Below, in pieces: positions 8,676-17,673 of a DNA stretch of 64,000 bases; position 1 is the first letter of the stretch, and each line of letters begins with the position of its first letter. A program made the translations under genes and the position numbers. The stretch comes from Flavobacteria bacterium MS024-2A (GTDB lineage: Bacteria; Bacteroidota; Bacteroidia; Flavobacteriales; Flavobacteriaceae). The notes beneath the pieces are model-generated. The model ran no database searches. It had not been told where the DNA came from and saw nothing but the letters and a program-made list of their open reading frames with translations. The stretch covers positions 124,001-188,000 of the forward strand of contig CAJJBB010000010.1 in NCBI GenBank assembly GCA_905182305.1, read 5' to 3'.

Positions 8676-9893
8676 ATGAATATTAAAATAGATCATCTAT
8701 CGGGATGGTGTGAAGGCTCTTTGCGTATAACTGGTTCCAAAAGTGAGACAAACCGATTACTATTGTTGCAAGCTTTGTTTAAAGGCTTTCAATTAGAGAA
8801 TATATCTAATTCTGATGATAGTAAGATAATGCAAGAGGCGCTTGAGTCTACTTCACAAGTGGTAGATGTTCACCATGCAGGAACAGCAATGCGTTTTTTA
8901 ACAGCATATTTTTCCCACCTAGAAGGTCATGAAGTTGTGCTTACCGGCTCTACTAGAATGCAAGAACGACCTATTAAAATATTGGTAGATGCACTTCGTT
9001 CGATTGGCGCCTCAATAGTCTATGAAAAAGCGGAAGGGTTTCCTCCCATTAGAATTAAAGGCAAAAAACTTTTAGGGGGGACCATATCATTACCCGCTCA
9101 TATAAGTAGTCAGTATATATCTGCCTTACTTCTATTGGGACCTGTTTTAGAGAAAGGGCTCAAATTAAATTTGGTTGGAAAAATCACTTCAATACCCTAT
9201 ATAAAAATGACCTTAAAATTGTTAAATAACTTAGGAATTACCACCAGTTTTAAAGATCAGCTGATTTGGGTTGGTTCAGTAAAAAAAATTAAAAGAATAA
9301 ATCAAGTAGTAGAGTCAGATTGGAGTTCTGCTTCATATTTTTTTAGCATCGTAGCGCTTGCCAAAAAGGCTAAAATAAGTTTAATGAGTTTTAAAAAATC
9401 TAGTTTACAAGGTGATATAGTTCTAATAGACATATATGAGCAGTTAGGAGTTTCTTCACGTTTTGAAGAAGATACCTTACACCTAAAAAAAGAGAATAAG
9501 CCCCTTCCAAATTCAATTCAATTGGATCTTACAAAAACACCTGATATTGCTCAAACTATTGCGGTGAGTTGTTATGGACTTGGTGTTGGATGTGATTTAG
9601 TGGGTTTACACACACTTAAAATTAAAGAAACAGACCGACTAGAAGCACTTAAGGTTGAGCTAACTAAGTTAGGGGCAACAATTAAAGTTACCAATGAGAG
9701 CTTACATCTATCACCTGACACAAATTTTATAGAAAATTGCTCTATTTCAACTTATAATGATCACAGAATGGCAATGGCCTTTGCTCCTTTGGCATTAAAA
9801 ATTCCTCTAAAAATTGAAGAGTCCTCAGTAGTTTCCAAATCTTATCCTGACTTCTGGAATGATTTGAGAAAGCTTAATTTTAAAATTAAATAG
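8676..9893 (+). CDS. aroA: 3-phosphoshikimate 1-carboxyvinyltransferase (EPSP synthase)
   Basis: A 405-residue EPSP synthase joining PEP to shikimate-3-phosphate in chorismate synthesis. SKSETNR at 21-27 holds the active-site Lys, HAGTAMRF near residue 70 corresponds to the PEP-binding loop, and KETDR at 317-321 contains the conserved Asp/Arg pair. The two inverted alpha/beta domains give the usual length, slightly short as in other Flavobacteria. It is the last gene of the run starting at adk; a strong promoter for the next unit begins 18 nt after the stop. Confidence 0.95.
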   Translation: MNIKIDHLSGWCEGSLRITGSKSETNRLLLLQALFKGFQLENISNSDDSKIMQEALESTSQVVDVHHAGTAMRFLTAYFSHLEGHEVVLTGSTRMQERPIKILVDALRSIGASIVYEKAEGFPPIRIKGKKLLGGTISLPAHISSQYISALLLLGPVLEKGLKLNLVGKITSIPYIKMTLKLLNNLGITTSFKDQLIWVGSVKKIKRINQVVESDWSSASYFFSIVALAKKAKISLMSFKKSSLQGDIVLIDIYEQLGVSSRFEEDTLHLKKENKPLPNSIQLDLTKTPDIAQTIAVSCYGLGVGCDLVGLHTLKIKETDRLEALKVELTKLGATIKVTNESLHLSPDTNFIENCSISTYNDHRMAMAFAPLALKIPLKIEESSVVSKSYPDFWNDLRKLNFKIK

Positions 9894-9911
9894 AGATAAA
9901 TACGTTTTTAC

Positions 9912-9943
9912 TTGACAACGCCTATGTTGAGATGTTATATTTG
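9912..9943 (+). promoter_or_regulatory. Consensus promoter for queA
   Basis: TTG at 9912-9914, 21 nt spacer, then TATATTTG at 9936-9943. Both elements and the spacing match the Bacteroidota primary-sigma consensus, the best match in the window. The predicted start near 9950 leaves an unusually long leader of about 115 nt before queA. Confidence 0.75.
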
Positions 9944-9959
9944 CAAACCAAGGACATTT

Positions 9960-9990
9960 AATTTAATCTAAGTAAGCTTTAGATTAAATT
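9960..9990 (+). other. 12-bp perfect inverted repeat in the queA leader
   Basis: Arms 9960-9971 and 9979-9990 are exact reverse complements with a 7-nt loop, AT-rich, starting about 10 nt after the predicted transcription start. There is no T-run after it, so it is not a standard terminator. A second, shorter pair (10001-10006 with 10021-10026) follows. Could be an RNA structure or a protein-binding palindrome. Confidence 0.6.
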
Positions 9991-10065
9991 TCCCTCAAAA
10001 CATGAATTGATAATTTCATCTTCATGTTTGTAAATTAATTTGTATTAATCATAAAATTTTAATCT

Positions 10066-11115
10066 GTGAAACTTTCTCATTTTCAATTTGAACTTCCTAG
10101 CGAATTACTAGCTCAACGACCTGCCCAAGATCGTGATGAATCTAGATTAATGGTCCTAAACCGTAAAGAAGAAACCCTAGAGCACCATGCTTTTAAAGAT
10201 GTTATTAACTATTTTGATGAAGGTGATGTAATGGCCTTAAATAACACAAAAGTTTTTCCTGCTCGTCTTTTTGGAAACAAAGAAAAAACAGGTGCTCGAA
10301 TAGAAGTGTTTTTATTACGTGAGTTAAATCAGGAACAACGCCTTTGGGATGTCTTGGTTGACCCAGCTCGTAAAATCCGAATTGGTAATAAATTGTATTT
10401 TGGTGAAGATGAAAGTTTAGTTGCTGAAGTAATCGATAATACCACTTCAAGAGGCAGAACCCTTCGTTTCCTTTATGATGGAGACTATACTGAATTTAGA
10501 ACAAAGCTCAAGGAGCTTGGACAAACTCCACTTCCTAAATATATTAATAGACCTATAGAGGATCAAGATCGTGAACGTTATCAAACGATTTATGCTAAAC
10601 ACGAAGGTGCGGTAGCTGCACCAACTGCAGGGCTTCATTTTTCAAAACATCTCTTAAAGCGATTGGAGATAAAGGGTGTTAATATTGCAGAGTTAACATT
10701 ACATATTGGGTTAGGAACTTTTAGTCCAGTCGAGGTTGAAGATTTATCAAAGCATAAAATGGATTCGGAAGAATTGATTATTGATACTATTGCTGCTGCA
10801 AAAGTTAATAAAGCGATTGCAGAACGCAGAAAAATATGTGCAGTTGGAACAACCGTAATGCGAGGTTTAGAAAGTTCTGTGTCTTCTGCGGGATTATTAA
10901 ATGAATATGATGGATGGACTCATAAATTTATTTTCCCTCCTTATGATTTTTCAATTGCAAACTGTATGATTACTAATTTTCATACTCCAAAATCAACATT
11001 ACTGATGATGGTTTCTGCTTTTGCAGACCCTGATTTTATAAAACATGCGTATAAGGTAGCTATTAAGGAGAAATATAATTTTTACTCCTATGGTGATGCA
11101 ATGTTGGTTATTTAA
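10066..11115 (+). CDS. queA: S-adenosylmethionine:tRNA ribosyltransferase-isomerase QueA
   Basis: A 349-residue QueA that transfers the ribosyl part of SAM to preQ1 at the wobble base of GUN tRNAs to form epoxyqueuosine. The family N-terminus [19 protein letters not shown] with RDESRLMVL, the AAPTAGLHF loop, and the C-terminal [16 protein letters not shown] are intact. The start is GTG at 10066; no ATG lies near enough upstream and the N-terminus aligns from this codon. The gene has its own strong promoter and a structured leader. Confidence 0.95.
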   Translation: MKLSHFQFELPSELLAQRPAQDRDESRLMVLNRKEETLEHHAFKDVINYFDEGDVMALNNTKVFPARLFGNKEKTGARIEVFLLRELNQEQRLWDVLVDPARKIRIGNKLYFGEDESLVAEVIDNTTSRGRTLRFLYDGDYTEFRTKLKELGQTPLPKYINRPIEDQDRERYQTIYAKHEGAVAAPTAGLHFSKHLLKRLEIKGVNIAELTLHIGLGTFSPVEVEDLSKHKMDSEELIIDTIAAAKVNKAIAERRKICAVGTTVMRGLESSVSSAGLLNEYDGWTHKFIFPPYDFSIANCMITNFHTPKSTLLMMVSAFADPDFIKHAYKVAIKEKYNFYSYGDAMLVI

Positions 11116-11123
11116 TAAAAATA

Positions 11124-11148
11124 AAAACCGTAGTATTACTGTTTTTTT
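11124..11148 (+). terminator. Possible weak terminator after queA
   Basis: An imperfect hairpin (AAAAAC-GTA paired with TAC-GTTTTT across single mismatches) with a T-run, in the 45-nt gap between queA and rlmN. The stem is weak, so read-through into rlmN is likely. Confidence 0.3.
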
Positions 11149-11160
11149 TATAAATAAATT

Positions 11161-12225
11161 TTGGAAGAAATCAATAAAAAAGATATTAGATTACTAAATA
11201 AAGAGGCCTTACAAGACTTTTTTGCAAGCCATGGAGCTCCTTCTTTTAAGGGAGGGCAAGTTTATCAGTGGTTATGGCAAAAAGGAGTACATAACTTTGA
11301 TTTAATGACTAATTTGTCTTTGGAACACAGGAATATTTTAAAAACATATTTTGAAATTAAACATATTAATATTGACACTCAGCAACGCAGTTCAGATGGA
11401 ACTATTAAAAATGCTGTAAAACTTCATGATCAATTAGTTGTTGAATCTGTATTAATTCCGACTGCTTCTAGGACAACAGCCTGTGTTTCATCTCAAGTAG
11501 GATGTAGTTTAGACTGTGTTTTTTGCGCTACAGCTGCATTAAAGAGAATGCGAAATTTAAATGCAGATGAGATTTATGATCAAGTTGTGGCAATAGATCA
11601 CCAAAGTAAATTATATCACAACCGACCACTTTCTAATATTGTATTTATGGGAATGGGAGAGCCTCTAATGAATTATAAAAATGTAATTGCAGCAATAGAT
11701 AAAATAACACATCCAGAAGGTCTAGCAATGTCTCCACGAAGAATTACGCTCTCTACTTCGGGAATTCCTAAGATGATAAAGAAAATGGCAGATGACAATG
11801 TGAAGTTTCGGTTGGCAGTTTCATTACATAGTGCTCGACAGGAAGTGCGTGAAAAAATCATGCCTTTTGCGCAAAAGTTTGATTTAAAAGATTTAATTGA
11901 CTCATTAGTTTATTGGAACGAATACAGTAAGAAGAAAATAACTTTTGAATACATAGTTTGGGAAGGAATTAATGATCAAAAAGAGGACATTCAAGCTTTG
12001 GTAGCTTTATGTAACCGCATTCCCTCAAAGGTTAATATTATACAATACAATACAATTGATGGCTCATTAATGAAACAAGCTCAACAATCAGTTATTGATG
12101 ATTATATAACTGCCTTAACAAGAGCTAGGGTTAAAGTAACCTATCGTCGTTCAAGAGGTTTAGATATTGATGCAGCATGTGGTCAATTAGCCAATAAATT
12201 AGATATAAAAGGAACTGTAACCTGA
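11161..12225 (+). CDS. rlmN: Dual-specificity 23S rRNA/tRNA adenine-C2 methyltransferase RlmN
   Basis: A 354-residue radical SAM methyltransferase that methylates C2 of A2503 in 23S rRNA and A37 in some tRNAs. The cluster motif CX3CX2C is Cys115, Cys119, Cys122 (CSLDCVFC). The two catalytic cysteines are Cys108 (ACVSSQVG) and Cys340 (AACGQL). GMGEPL and the SAM-binding SLHS segments are present. The start is TTG at 11161, the only start compatible with the family length. It sits 45 nt after queA, another tRNA-modifying enzyme. Confidence 0.95.
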   Translation: MEEINKKDIRLLNKEALQDFFASHGAPSFKGGQVYQWLWQKGVHNFDLMTNLSLEHRNILKTYFEIKHINIDTQQRSSDGTIKNAVKLHDQLVVESVLIPTASRTTACVSSQVGCSLDCVFCATAALKRMRNLNADEIYDQVVAIDHQSKLYHNRPLSNIVFMGMGEPLMNYKNVIAAIDKITHPEGLAMSPRRITLSTSGIPKMIKKMADDNVKFRLAVSLHSARQEVREKIMPFAQKFDLKDLIDSLVYWNEYSKKKITFEYIVWEGINDQKEDIQALVALCNRIPSKVNIIQYNTIDGSLMKQAQQSVIDDYITALTRARVKVTYRRSRGLDIDAACGQLANKLDIKGTVT

Positions 12226-12265
12226 GATCAAAGATTACTACTTATTTGATATATTTACTATACAT

Positions 12266-13243
12266 ATGAAAGTCGTTGAACGAATTAAAGAACCTATTTA
12301 TCAGGAAATGGAGCTTTTCGAAGAAAAGTTTACTCAATCAATGTATTCAAATGTTGCATTACTCAATAGAATTACTCACTTTATAGTAAATAGAAAAGGA
12401 AAACAAATGCGTCCAATGTTTGTTTTTTTGGTAGCCAAACTTTTGGGTGAAGGAAAGGTTAATGAAAGAACTTACAGGGGTGCTGCGGTAATTGAACTTA
12501 TACACACAGCAACACTTGTTCATGATGATGTAGTTGACGACAGTAATAAGCGTAGAGGTTTTTTTTCAATTAATGCGCTTTGGAAAAATAAAATTGCAGT
12601 TTTAGTAGGAGATTATTTACTTTCTAAAGGATTATTGTTGTCAATTGAAAATGAGGATTTCGATTTATTAAAAATCATTTCAGTAGCTGTTCGTGAAATG
12701 AGTCAAGGGGAGTTGCTTCAAATAGAAAAAGCGCGAAACCTTGACATTACCGAAAAGGTTTACTATGAAATTATTCGTCAAAAAACAGCAACCTTATTAG
12801 CAGCTTGTTGTGCTATTGGTGCCCAAGCCATTGATGCACCTCCAAAGGAGGTCAAAAAAATGCATCGATTTGGAGAGATTTTAGGGATGGCTTTTCAAAT
12901 TAAAGATGATCTTTTCGATTATAGTGAGCAAAAAATAGGAAAACCGACAGGTATTGATATAAAAGACCAGAAGATGACACTTCCTTTGATTTATACTCTA
13001 AGTGTGGTATCGAAAACTGAAAAAAGGGCAATGATCAATATTATAAAAAACCACAATAAAGACAAAAGAAAGATTCTACAACTTATAGTGCTTGTTAAAG
13101 AAAAAGGAGGTTTTGACTTTGCGATTAGTAAAATGCAAGCCTATAGAAAAGAAGCATTAGAATTGTTATTTGAATTTCCTAAAAATCAATATCGTGATGC
13201 TCTAGAATTAATGTTAAATTACGTTATCGAAAGGAAAATATAA
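12266..13243 (+). CDS. Polyprenyl (octaprenyl-type) diphosphate synthase
   Basis: A 325-residue trans-isoprenyl diphosphate synthase extending FPP with IPP units. The first aspartate-rich motif DDVVDD lies at residues 87-92 and the second, DDLFD, at 214-218; GKQMRP supplies the Lys/Arg that binds IPP. The sequence type matches IspB-like enzymes making the menaquinone side chain, which fits the menaquinone methyltransferase at 52.0 kb. Chain length cannot be read from sequence. The gene lies 40 nt after rlmN. Confidence 0.92.
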   Translation: MKVVERIKEPIYQEMELFEEKFTQSMYSNVALLNRITHFIVNRKGKQMRPMFVFLVAKLLGEGKVNERTYRGAAVIELIHTATLVHDDVVDDSNKRRGFFSINALWKNKIAVLVGDYLLSKGLLLSIENEDFDLLKIISVAVREMSQGELLQIEKARNLDITEKVYYEIIRQKTATLLAACCAIGAQAIDAPPKEVKKMHRFGEILGMAFQIKDDLFDYSEQKIGKPTGIDIKDQKMTLPLIYTLSVVSKTEKRAMINIIKNHNKDKRKILQLIVLVKEKGGFDFAISKMQAYRKEALELLFEFPKNQYRDALELMLNYVIERKI

Positions 13244-13300
13244 ATCTATTGATATTTTTCATTTACATAAAAAATTATAAATTCATCAAAATACTGACCT

Positions 13301-15265
13301 TTGATCACAAGAAGCACAATTGACCAAGTATATGAAGCCGCTAGAGTTGAGGAGGTAATTGGAGATTTTGTTGTTTTAAAAAAATCAGGCTCAAATTTTA
13401 AAGGATTAAGCCCTTTCTCCCAAGAAAGAACACCAAGTTTTATGGTCTCTCCCGTAAAACAAATTTGGAAAGATTTCAGTAGTGGAAAGGGTGGTAATGT
13501 AGTTGCCTTTCTGATGGAGCATGAGCACTTCACTTACCCTGAGGCAATTCGTTTTTTAGCTAATAAATACAATATTGAGATTGAAGAAACTGAACAGTCT
13601 CATGAGGAAAAAGAAAAAGCAAATGCTAGAGAAAGCCTTTACTTAGTTAACCAATTCGCCCAAGAAAGTTTTACCCAAGATTTGTGGGAGTTTTCGGAAG
13701 GAAAAGCGATAGGCCTTAGTTACTTTAGAGAGCGCGGGTTTACTGATGAAATCATCCGTTTGTTTAGTCTGGGATACGCTTCGGAACAAAGAGATCGATT
13801 TTATAAAAAAGCAACTAAGGCAGGTTACGCAGAAAACTATATTGTAGAGACAGGCTTAATAATAAAGAATGAAAGAGGTGCTGTTGATCGTTTTCGAGGA
13901 AGAGTAATATTTCCGATTCGGAGTATGGCTGGTAGAATACAAGGTTTTGGAGGCCGTATTTTGTCTGCCACCTTAAAAACCGCAAAATATATTAATTCTC
14001 CAGAAAGTGAAGTGTATCATAAAAGTAAGGTTTTGTATGGTATGTTTGAGGCAAAAAAAGCAATTGCTAAGGAAGATATTTGTTATTTAGTTGAGGGTTA
14101 TACAGATGTAATTCAGATGTTTCAGCAGGGAATTGAAAATGTCGTTTCTTCTTCTGGAACAGCTTTAACACCTGATCAGATTAGACTAGTTAGACGACTT
14201 ACTCCTAATATTGTTGTTTTATTTGACGGCGATTCAGCCGGACTTCGTGCTGCAATAAGAGGTATTGATTTGATCTTGGAACAAGGAATGAATGTAAGGG
14301 TGTGTTCATTTCCGGAAGGAGAAGATCCCGATAGTTTTTCGAAAAGTCATACGAAAGAAGAAATAAGTAAATACTTGAAAGAATCAGCAAGAGATTTTAT
14401 TCAATTTAAAACTGATTTACTTCTTCAAGAATCAGGTAATGATCCTGTTAAAAAAGCAAATACTATTAGAGAGATTGTGAAAAGTATTTCAAAAATACCA
14501 GATGCAATTCAACAGGAAATTTATTTGAAACAATGTGCAAGTTTAATGGACGTTTCAGAAACAGTATTATTTAATGCTTTAGCACAAGAGCAGAATAAGA
14601 AAAAGCCTCCCACAATTATCAACACTCAAAATAAGGGATTAAATGAAGGCTTGATTCAAAAAACACCTGTTCAAGATAAGCAGGAAAATCCCTTACTTGT
14701 TTTAGAAAAAAAAATTATTAGTATACTATTGCAATATGGAAATCAAGAAGCAGATTTTGATGATCTCTATGTTAGCTATGACGAAGAGGGTAATATAATT
14801 GAAGAGCCTAAAATAGTTCATTCTAAAGTACACGAAAAGATATTTCTTGATTTGCAACAAGATGAAGTGGAATTAATTCAGCCAGAATTTCAAATTTTAT
14901 ACAAACAGCTTATTCAACATTTTCAATTAGAAAGAGATGTGAAACCAGAGAAAATAATACAACAAGAGAATCCAGATTTGGGTAAAATTCTTAGTGATAT
15001 TTTATTTGAGGATGAAGTCCATCAATTACATGATTGGGAAAAGAAAAACATCTTTGTTAAAGATCGAAAAAGTGCGGTAGGACAATTAGTCAGCGAAACC
15101 ATATTAACTTTCAGGAGGCATTTAATTGATCAGAAAATACAAAGTTTAATGGATGATGCTAAAAAAGAAGATGCCACTGAAGAAGATATTTCATTTTTAG
15201 AAGAGGTAATCCAATATCAGAATTTAAAAAAAGTGCTTTCTAGAAAGCTCAATCGAGTACTTTAA
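13301..15265 (+). CDS. dnaG: DNA primase DnaG with a zinc-less N-terminal domain
   Basis: A 654-residue primase that lays RNA primers at the replication fork. The TOPRIM domain is clear (LVEGYTDVIQM for the catalytic Glu, LFDGDSAG for the Asp pair, EGEDPDSF). A C-terminal helicase-binding region follows from about 450. The N-terminal CHC2 zinc ribbon is recognisable by position, but the four ligands of the canonical C-x2-H...C-x2-C are Ser37, Ser40, Asp58 and Ser61. The start is TTG at 13301, matching the family N-terminus. It converges on nadE across 217 nt of AT-rich sequence in which I see no clear terminator. Confidence 0.95.
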   Translation: MITRSTIDQVYEAARVEEVIGDFVVLKKSGSNFKGLSPFSQERTPSFMVSPVKQIWKDFSSGKGGNVVAFLMEHEHFTYPEAIRFLANKYNIEIEETEQSHEEKEKANARESLYLVNQFAQESFTQDLWEFSEGKAIGLSYFRERGFTDEIIRLFSLGYASEQRDRFYKKATKAGYAENYIVETGLIIKNERGAVDRFRGRVIFPIRSMAGRIQGFGGRILSATLKTAKYINSPESEVYHKSKVLYGMFEAKKAIAKEDICYLVEGYTDVIQMFQQGIENVVSSSGTALTPDQIRLVRRLTPNIVVLFDGDSAGLRAAIRGIDLILEQGMNVRVCSFPEGEDPDSFSKSHTKEEISKYLKESARDFIQFKTDLLLQESGNDPVKKANTIREIVKSISKIPDAIQQEIYLKQCASLMDVSETVLFNALAQEQNKKKPPTIINTQNKGLNEGLIQKTPVQDKQENPLLVLEKKIISILLQYGNQEADFDDLYVSYDEEGNIIEEPKIVHSKVHEKIFLDLQQDEVELIQPEFQILYKQLIQHFQLERDVKPEKIIQQENPDLGKILSDILFEDEVHQLHDWEKKNIFVKDRKSAVGQLVSETILTFRRHLIDQKIQSLMDDAKKEDATEEDISFLEEVIQYQNLKKVLSRKLNRVL

Positions 15266-15482
15266 AGATCTGAATGAAATATGGAATTAGTTAATTGATT
15301 TTATTGTTTAAGGTTTTCTTGAAAAAATATTTTTAAGTTGTTTTAAATAATGATAATATTTTTCATGTTTTTTTCATTAAAAAAAAATACGTTCAACATC
15401 TTAAAAAGCAAGTCGAACTAATGTGTAAATTTCGAACATTATTAGATCAGAATTTAAATTACTATTTAGATAAATAATTTAT

Positions 15483-16277
15483 TCATAAAAATTCATCAGG
15501 TATTTCACAAACAGGTATAGGATTCATTTTATGTTGATTTTGTGAATGGTGATCGAGGTAGATTTTAAAAACAATTTTTTGTCGTTCTGTAAAATTATTT
15601 GGAGAAACTTTGTGTTTAACTGCATTCATTGCCCATTCTAACTCGGGATATGTTGCTCCAAGCTGATCTTCATCTGTTCTATCATCTTCCCAAAGCCCAT
15701 CAGTAGGGGCGGCTTTTTGAATAGACTCAATAATTTTTAGATGGCCGGCAAGTTGAAAAACTTCTGTTTTCATTAAGTCAGCAATTGGACTGATGTCTAC
15801 TCCACCATCTCCATATTTGGTATAAAACCCTACGCCAAAGTCTTCTACTTTGTTACCAGTTCCAGTAACTAAGTAGCCATTTAATGCAGCAAAATAGTAG
15901 AGGCTTGCCATTCGAAAACGAGCTCTAGTATTCGCTAAACTTAAAAATTGATTTTTTTTATTATTGGTTTCAGGAGTCAATTGTATGAAAGAATCAAAAA
16001 CTGAATCCAAACAGAAGGTGATAGAAGAGACATTTTCAAAATTAGCTTCTAACCATTTAATATGATTTTGGGCTCTTGAAGCTTGTCCAGACTCTTGTTT
16101 AATTGGCATTTCTATACAAAGGACCTTTTTTTTTGTTTTTGCACAAAGAGTAGAAGTAACAGCTGAGTCTATTCCGCCAGATATTCCAACCACAAATCCA
16201 TTGATACTTGCATTTTCAGCATAGGTTGAAAGCCACTTGATAATATGTTGTGCTACTTTTTCAGGAGATTTCATCAT
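15483..16277 (-). CDS. nadE: Ammonia-type NAD+ synthase
   Basis: A 264-residue single-domain NadE that amidates nicotinate adenine dinucleotide to NAD+ with ATP. The PP-loop SGGIDSAVTS is at about residues 30-39, and GTGNKVEDFGVGFYTKYGDG contains the conserved substrate-binding segment. There is no N-terminal glutaminase domain, so it should use free ammonia. The start is ATGATG (16277 or 16274). It is divergent from gldB, a common order in gliding Flavobacteriaceae. Confidence 0.94.
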   Translation of the reverse strand: MMKSPEKVAQHIIKWLSTYAENASINGFVVGISGGIDSAVTSTLCAKTKKKVLCIEMPIKQESGQASRAQNHIKWLEANFENVSSITFCLDSVFDSFIQLTPETNNKKNQFLSLANTRARFRMASLYYFAALNGYLVTGTGNKVEDFGVGFYTKYGDGGVDISPIADLMKTEVFQLAGHLKIIESIQKAAPTDGLWEDDRTDEDQLGATYPELEWAMNAVKHKVSPNNFTERQKIVFKIYLDHHSQNQHKMNPIPVCEIPDEFL

Positions 16278-16295
16278 TAAATCATTTATAGCAAT

Positions 16296-16303
16296 TAAAT
16301 TTG
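16296..16303 (+). promoter_or_regulatory. -7 promoter element of gldB
   Basis: TAAATTTG fully matches TAnnTTTG and ends 24 nt before the gldB ATG at 16328. It overlaps the TTG at 16301 that would otherwise extend the reading frame, which argues for the ATG start. Confidence 0.5.
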
Positions 16304-16327
16304 CTTAAAAATAAAGTATTTGTTGGT

Positions 16328-17335
16328 ATGAATAAAAATCTTAAGCATAGACTTATTTGTTTTTTTGGAATTTTTCAAAGAACATCTCATATTTTATTAA
16401 TCTTTTTGTTTTTCAATGCCTGTCAAGAAGAATTCACTAATGAATCTGATGTAGAATCAATATCTGTTTCCATCTCTTTTGATCGTTTTGATTTAAAATT
16501 CTATAATCAGCCCTCTAAGGTTATTCCTGAGCTCAAAAATAAATATCCTTTTTTATTTCCAAAACAGTTTTCGGATAGTGTTTGGATTAGTCGTCAAAAA
16601 GATAGTCTTCAGTTACTTTTGCAAAGTGAAGTAAATACAACCTTTAATAACATTGAACCCCTTGAAAGAGATGTGAACCATCTTTTCAAACACATTAAAT
16701 ACCATTTTCCTTTTATCAAAACGCCTCGAGTAATAACCCTCACGAACAATGTTGATTATCAGATTAAAACAGTGTATTCTGATAGTTTATTATTGATTTC
16801 TCTAGACACTTTTTTGGGTTCAGAAAACCCTTTGTATGACGGTATACCTAGTTATATAAGGAAAGAGTTAGATCCAAAATATATTATAGTACAAATTGCA
16901 GATAAATTTGGAACGTTTATTATTCCACCGGTTGAGGATCGTACTTTTTTAGCTCGTATGATTTATGAGGGTAAAAAGTTGTATTTGCATGATCTTTTAA
17001 TTCCTCATGTGCCTATAGAAGACAGAATAGCATACACTAAAAAAGAGTTTAATTGGGCTTTAGAGAATGAAAAGTATGTTTGGCAATATTTTATTGAAAA
17101 ACAAGTTTTATATCAAACACAGTTAGAATGGGTGCATAGGTTTATTGATCCTGCACCTTTTTCCAAGTTTTATTTACAGCTTGATAATGAAACACCCGGA
17201 AGAATTGGCTCTTGGTTGGGGTGGCAAATTGTAAATAGTTATATGACTCAATTTCCAGAGACACCCCTTGATGAGTTATTAAAAATGTCTGCACAAAAAT
17301 TATTTAATTTTTCAAAATATAAACCAAAGCGCTAA
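16328..17335 (+). CDS. gldB: Gliding motility lipoprotein GldB
   Basis: A 335-residue lipoprotein. The N-terminus has a basic region, a hydrophobic stretch (SHILLIFLFF) and the lipobox FFNAC with the lipidated Cys32. The mature part matches GldB (SFDRFDLKFY, KNKYPFLFP, PGRIGSWLGWQIV). GldB is required for gliding in Flavobacterium johnsoniae; its exact biochemical role is unclear. The frame is open from a TTG at 16301, but that codon lies in the promoter element, so I use ATG 16328. gldC starts in the stop codon of this gene (TAATG). Confidence 0.9.
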   Translation: MNKNLKHRLICFFGIFQRTSHILLIFLFFNACQEEFTNESDVESISVSISFDRFDLKFYNQPSKVIPELKNKYPFLFPKQFSDSVWISRQKDSLQLLLQSEVNTTFNNIEPLERDVNHLFKHIKYHFPFIKTPRVITLTNNVDYQIKTVYSDSLLLISLDTFLGSENPLYDGIPSYIRKELDPKYIIVQIADKFGTFIIPPVEDRTFLARMIYEGKKLYLHDLLIPHVPIEDRIAYTKKEFNWALENEKYVWQYFIEKQVLYQTQLEWVHRFIDPAPFSKFYLQLDNETPGRIGSWLGWQIVNSYMTQFPETPLDELLKMSAQKLFNFSKYKPKR

Positions 17336-17673
17336 TGGCTATTAAAAAGAATACTGAAATTAAGATTGAAGTTAGTTTAGATGAAAATAATATCCCAGAA
17401 CACATGAATTGGACTGCTGAAGACGGTGGAATTTCAAGTCAAGAAACTAAGGCTATGCTTTTGTCTTTTTGGGATTCGGAAGCACAAGAAACACTTAAGA
17501 TGGACCTTTGGGTAAAAGACATGCCTGTGGATCAAATGCAGCTTTTTTTTCATCAAACATTAGTTTCTTTAAGTGACACTTTTTATGAGGCGACAAAAGA
17601 CGAAAAAATGACCGCAACAATGAAAGATTTTTGTGATTATTTTGCTGAAAAGTTAGAATTAAAAAATGACTAA
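17335..17673 (+). CDS. gldC: Gliding motility protein GldC
   Basis: A 112-residue soluble protein without signal peptide, matching GldC (EIKIEVSLDENNIPE, WTAEDGG, MLLSFWD, LFFHQTLVSL). It is always found beside gldB in gliding Flavobacteriia, and it is coupled to gldB here by a TAATG overlap. Its molecular function is not known. Its stop codon overlaps the engB stop on the other strand by 4 nt. Confidence 0.92.
   Translation: MAIKKNTEIKIEVSLDENNIPEHMNWTAEDGGISSQETKAMLLSFWDSEAQETLKMDLWVKDMPVDQMQLFFHQTLVSLSDTFYEATKDEKMTATMKDFCDYFAEKLELKND

Noticed and set aside
9944-10065. preQ1 riboswitch before queA
   Set aside because: I could not find the conserved preQ1-I or preQ1-II core; only AT-rich hairpins are present.
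15266-15482. Possible repeat or terminator in the dnaG-nadE gap (several GTTCAA/CGAAC-like words and A/T runs)
   Set aside because: The words do not form a consistent repeat or GC-paired stem; nothing beyond AT-rich noise can be supported.
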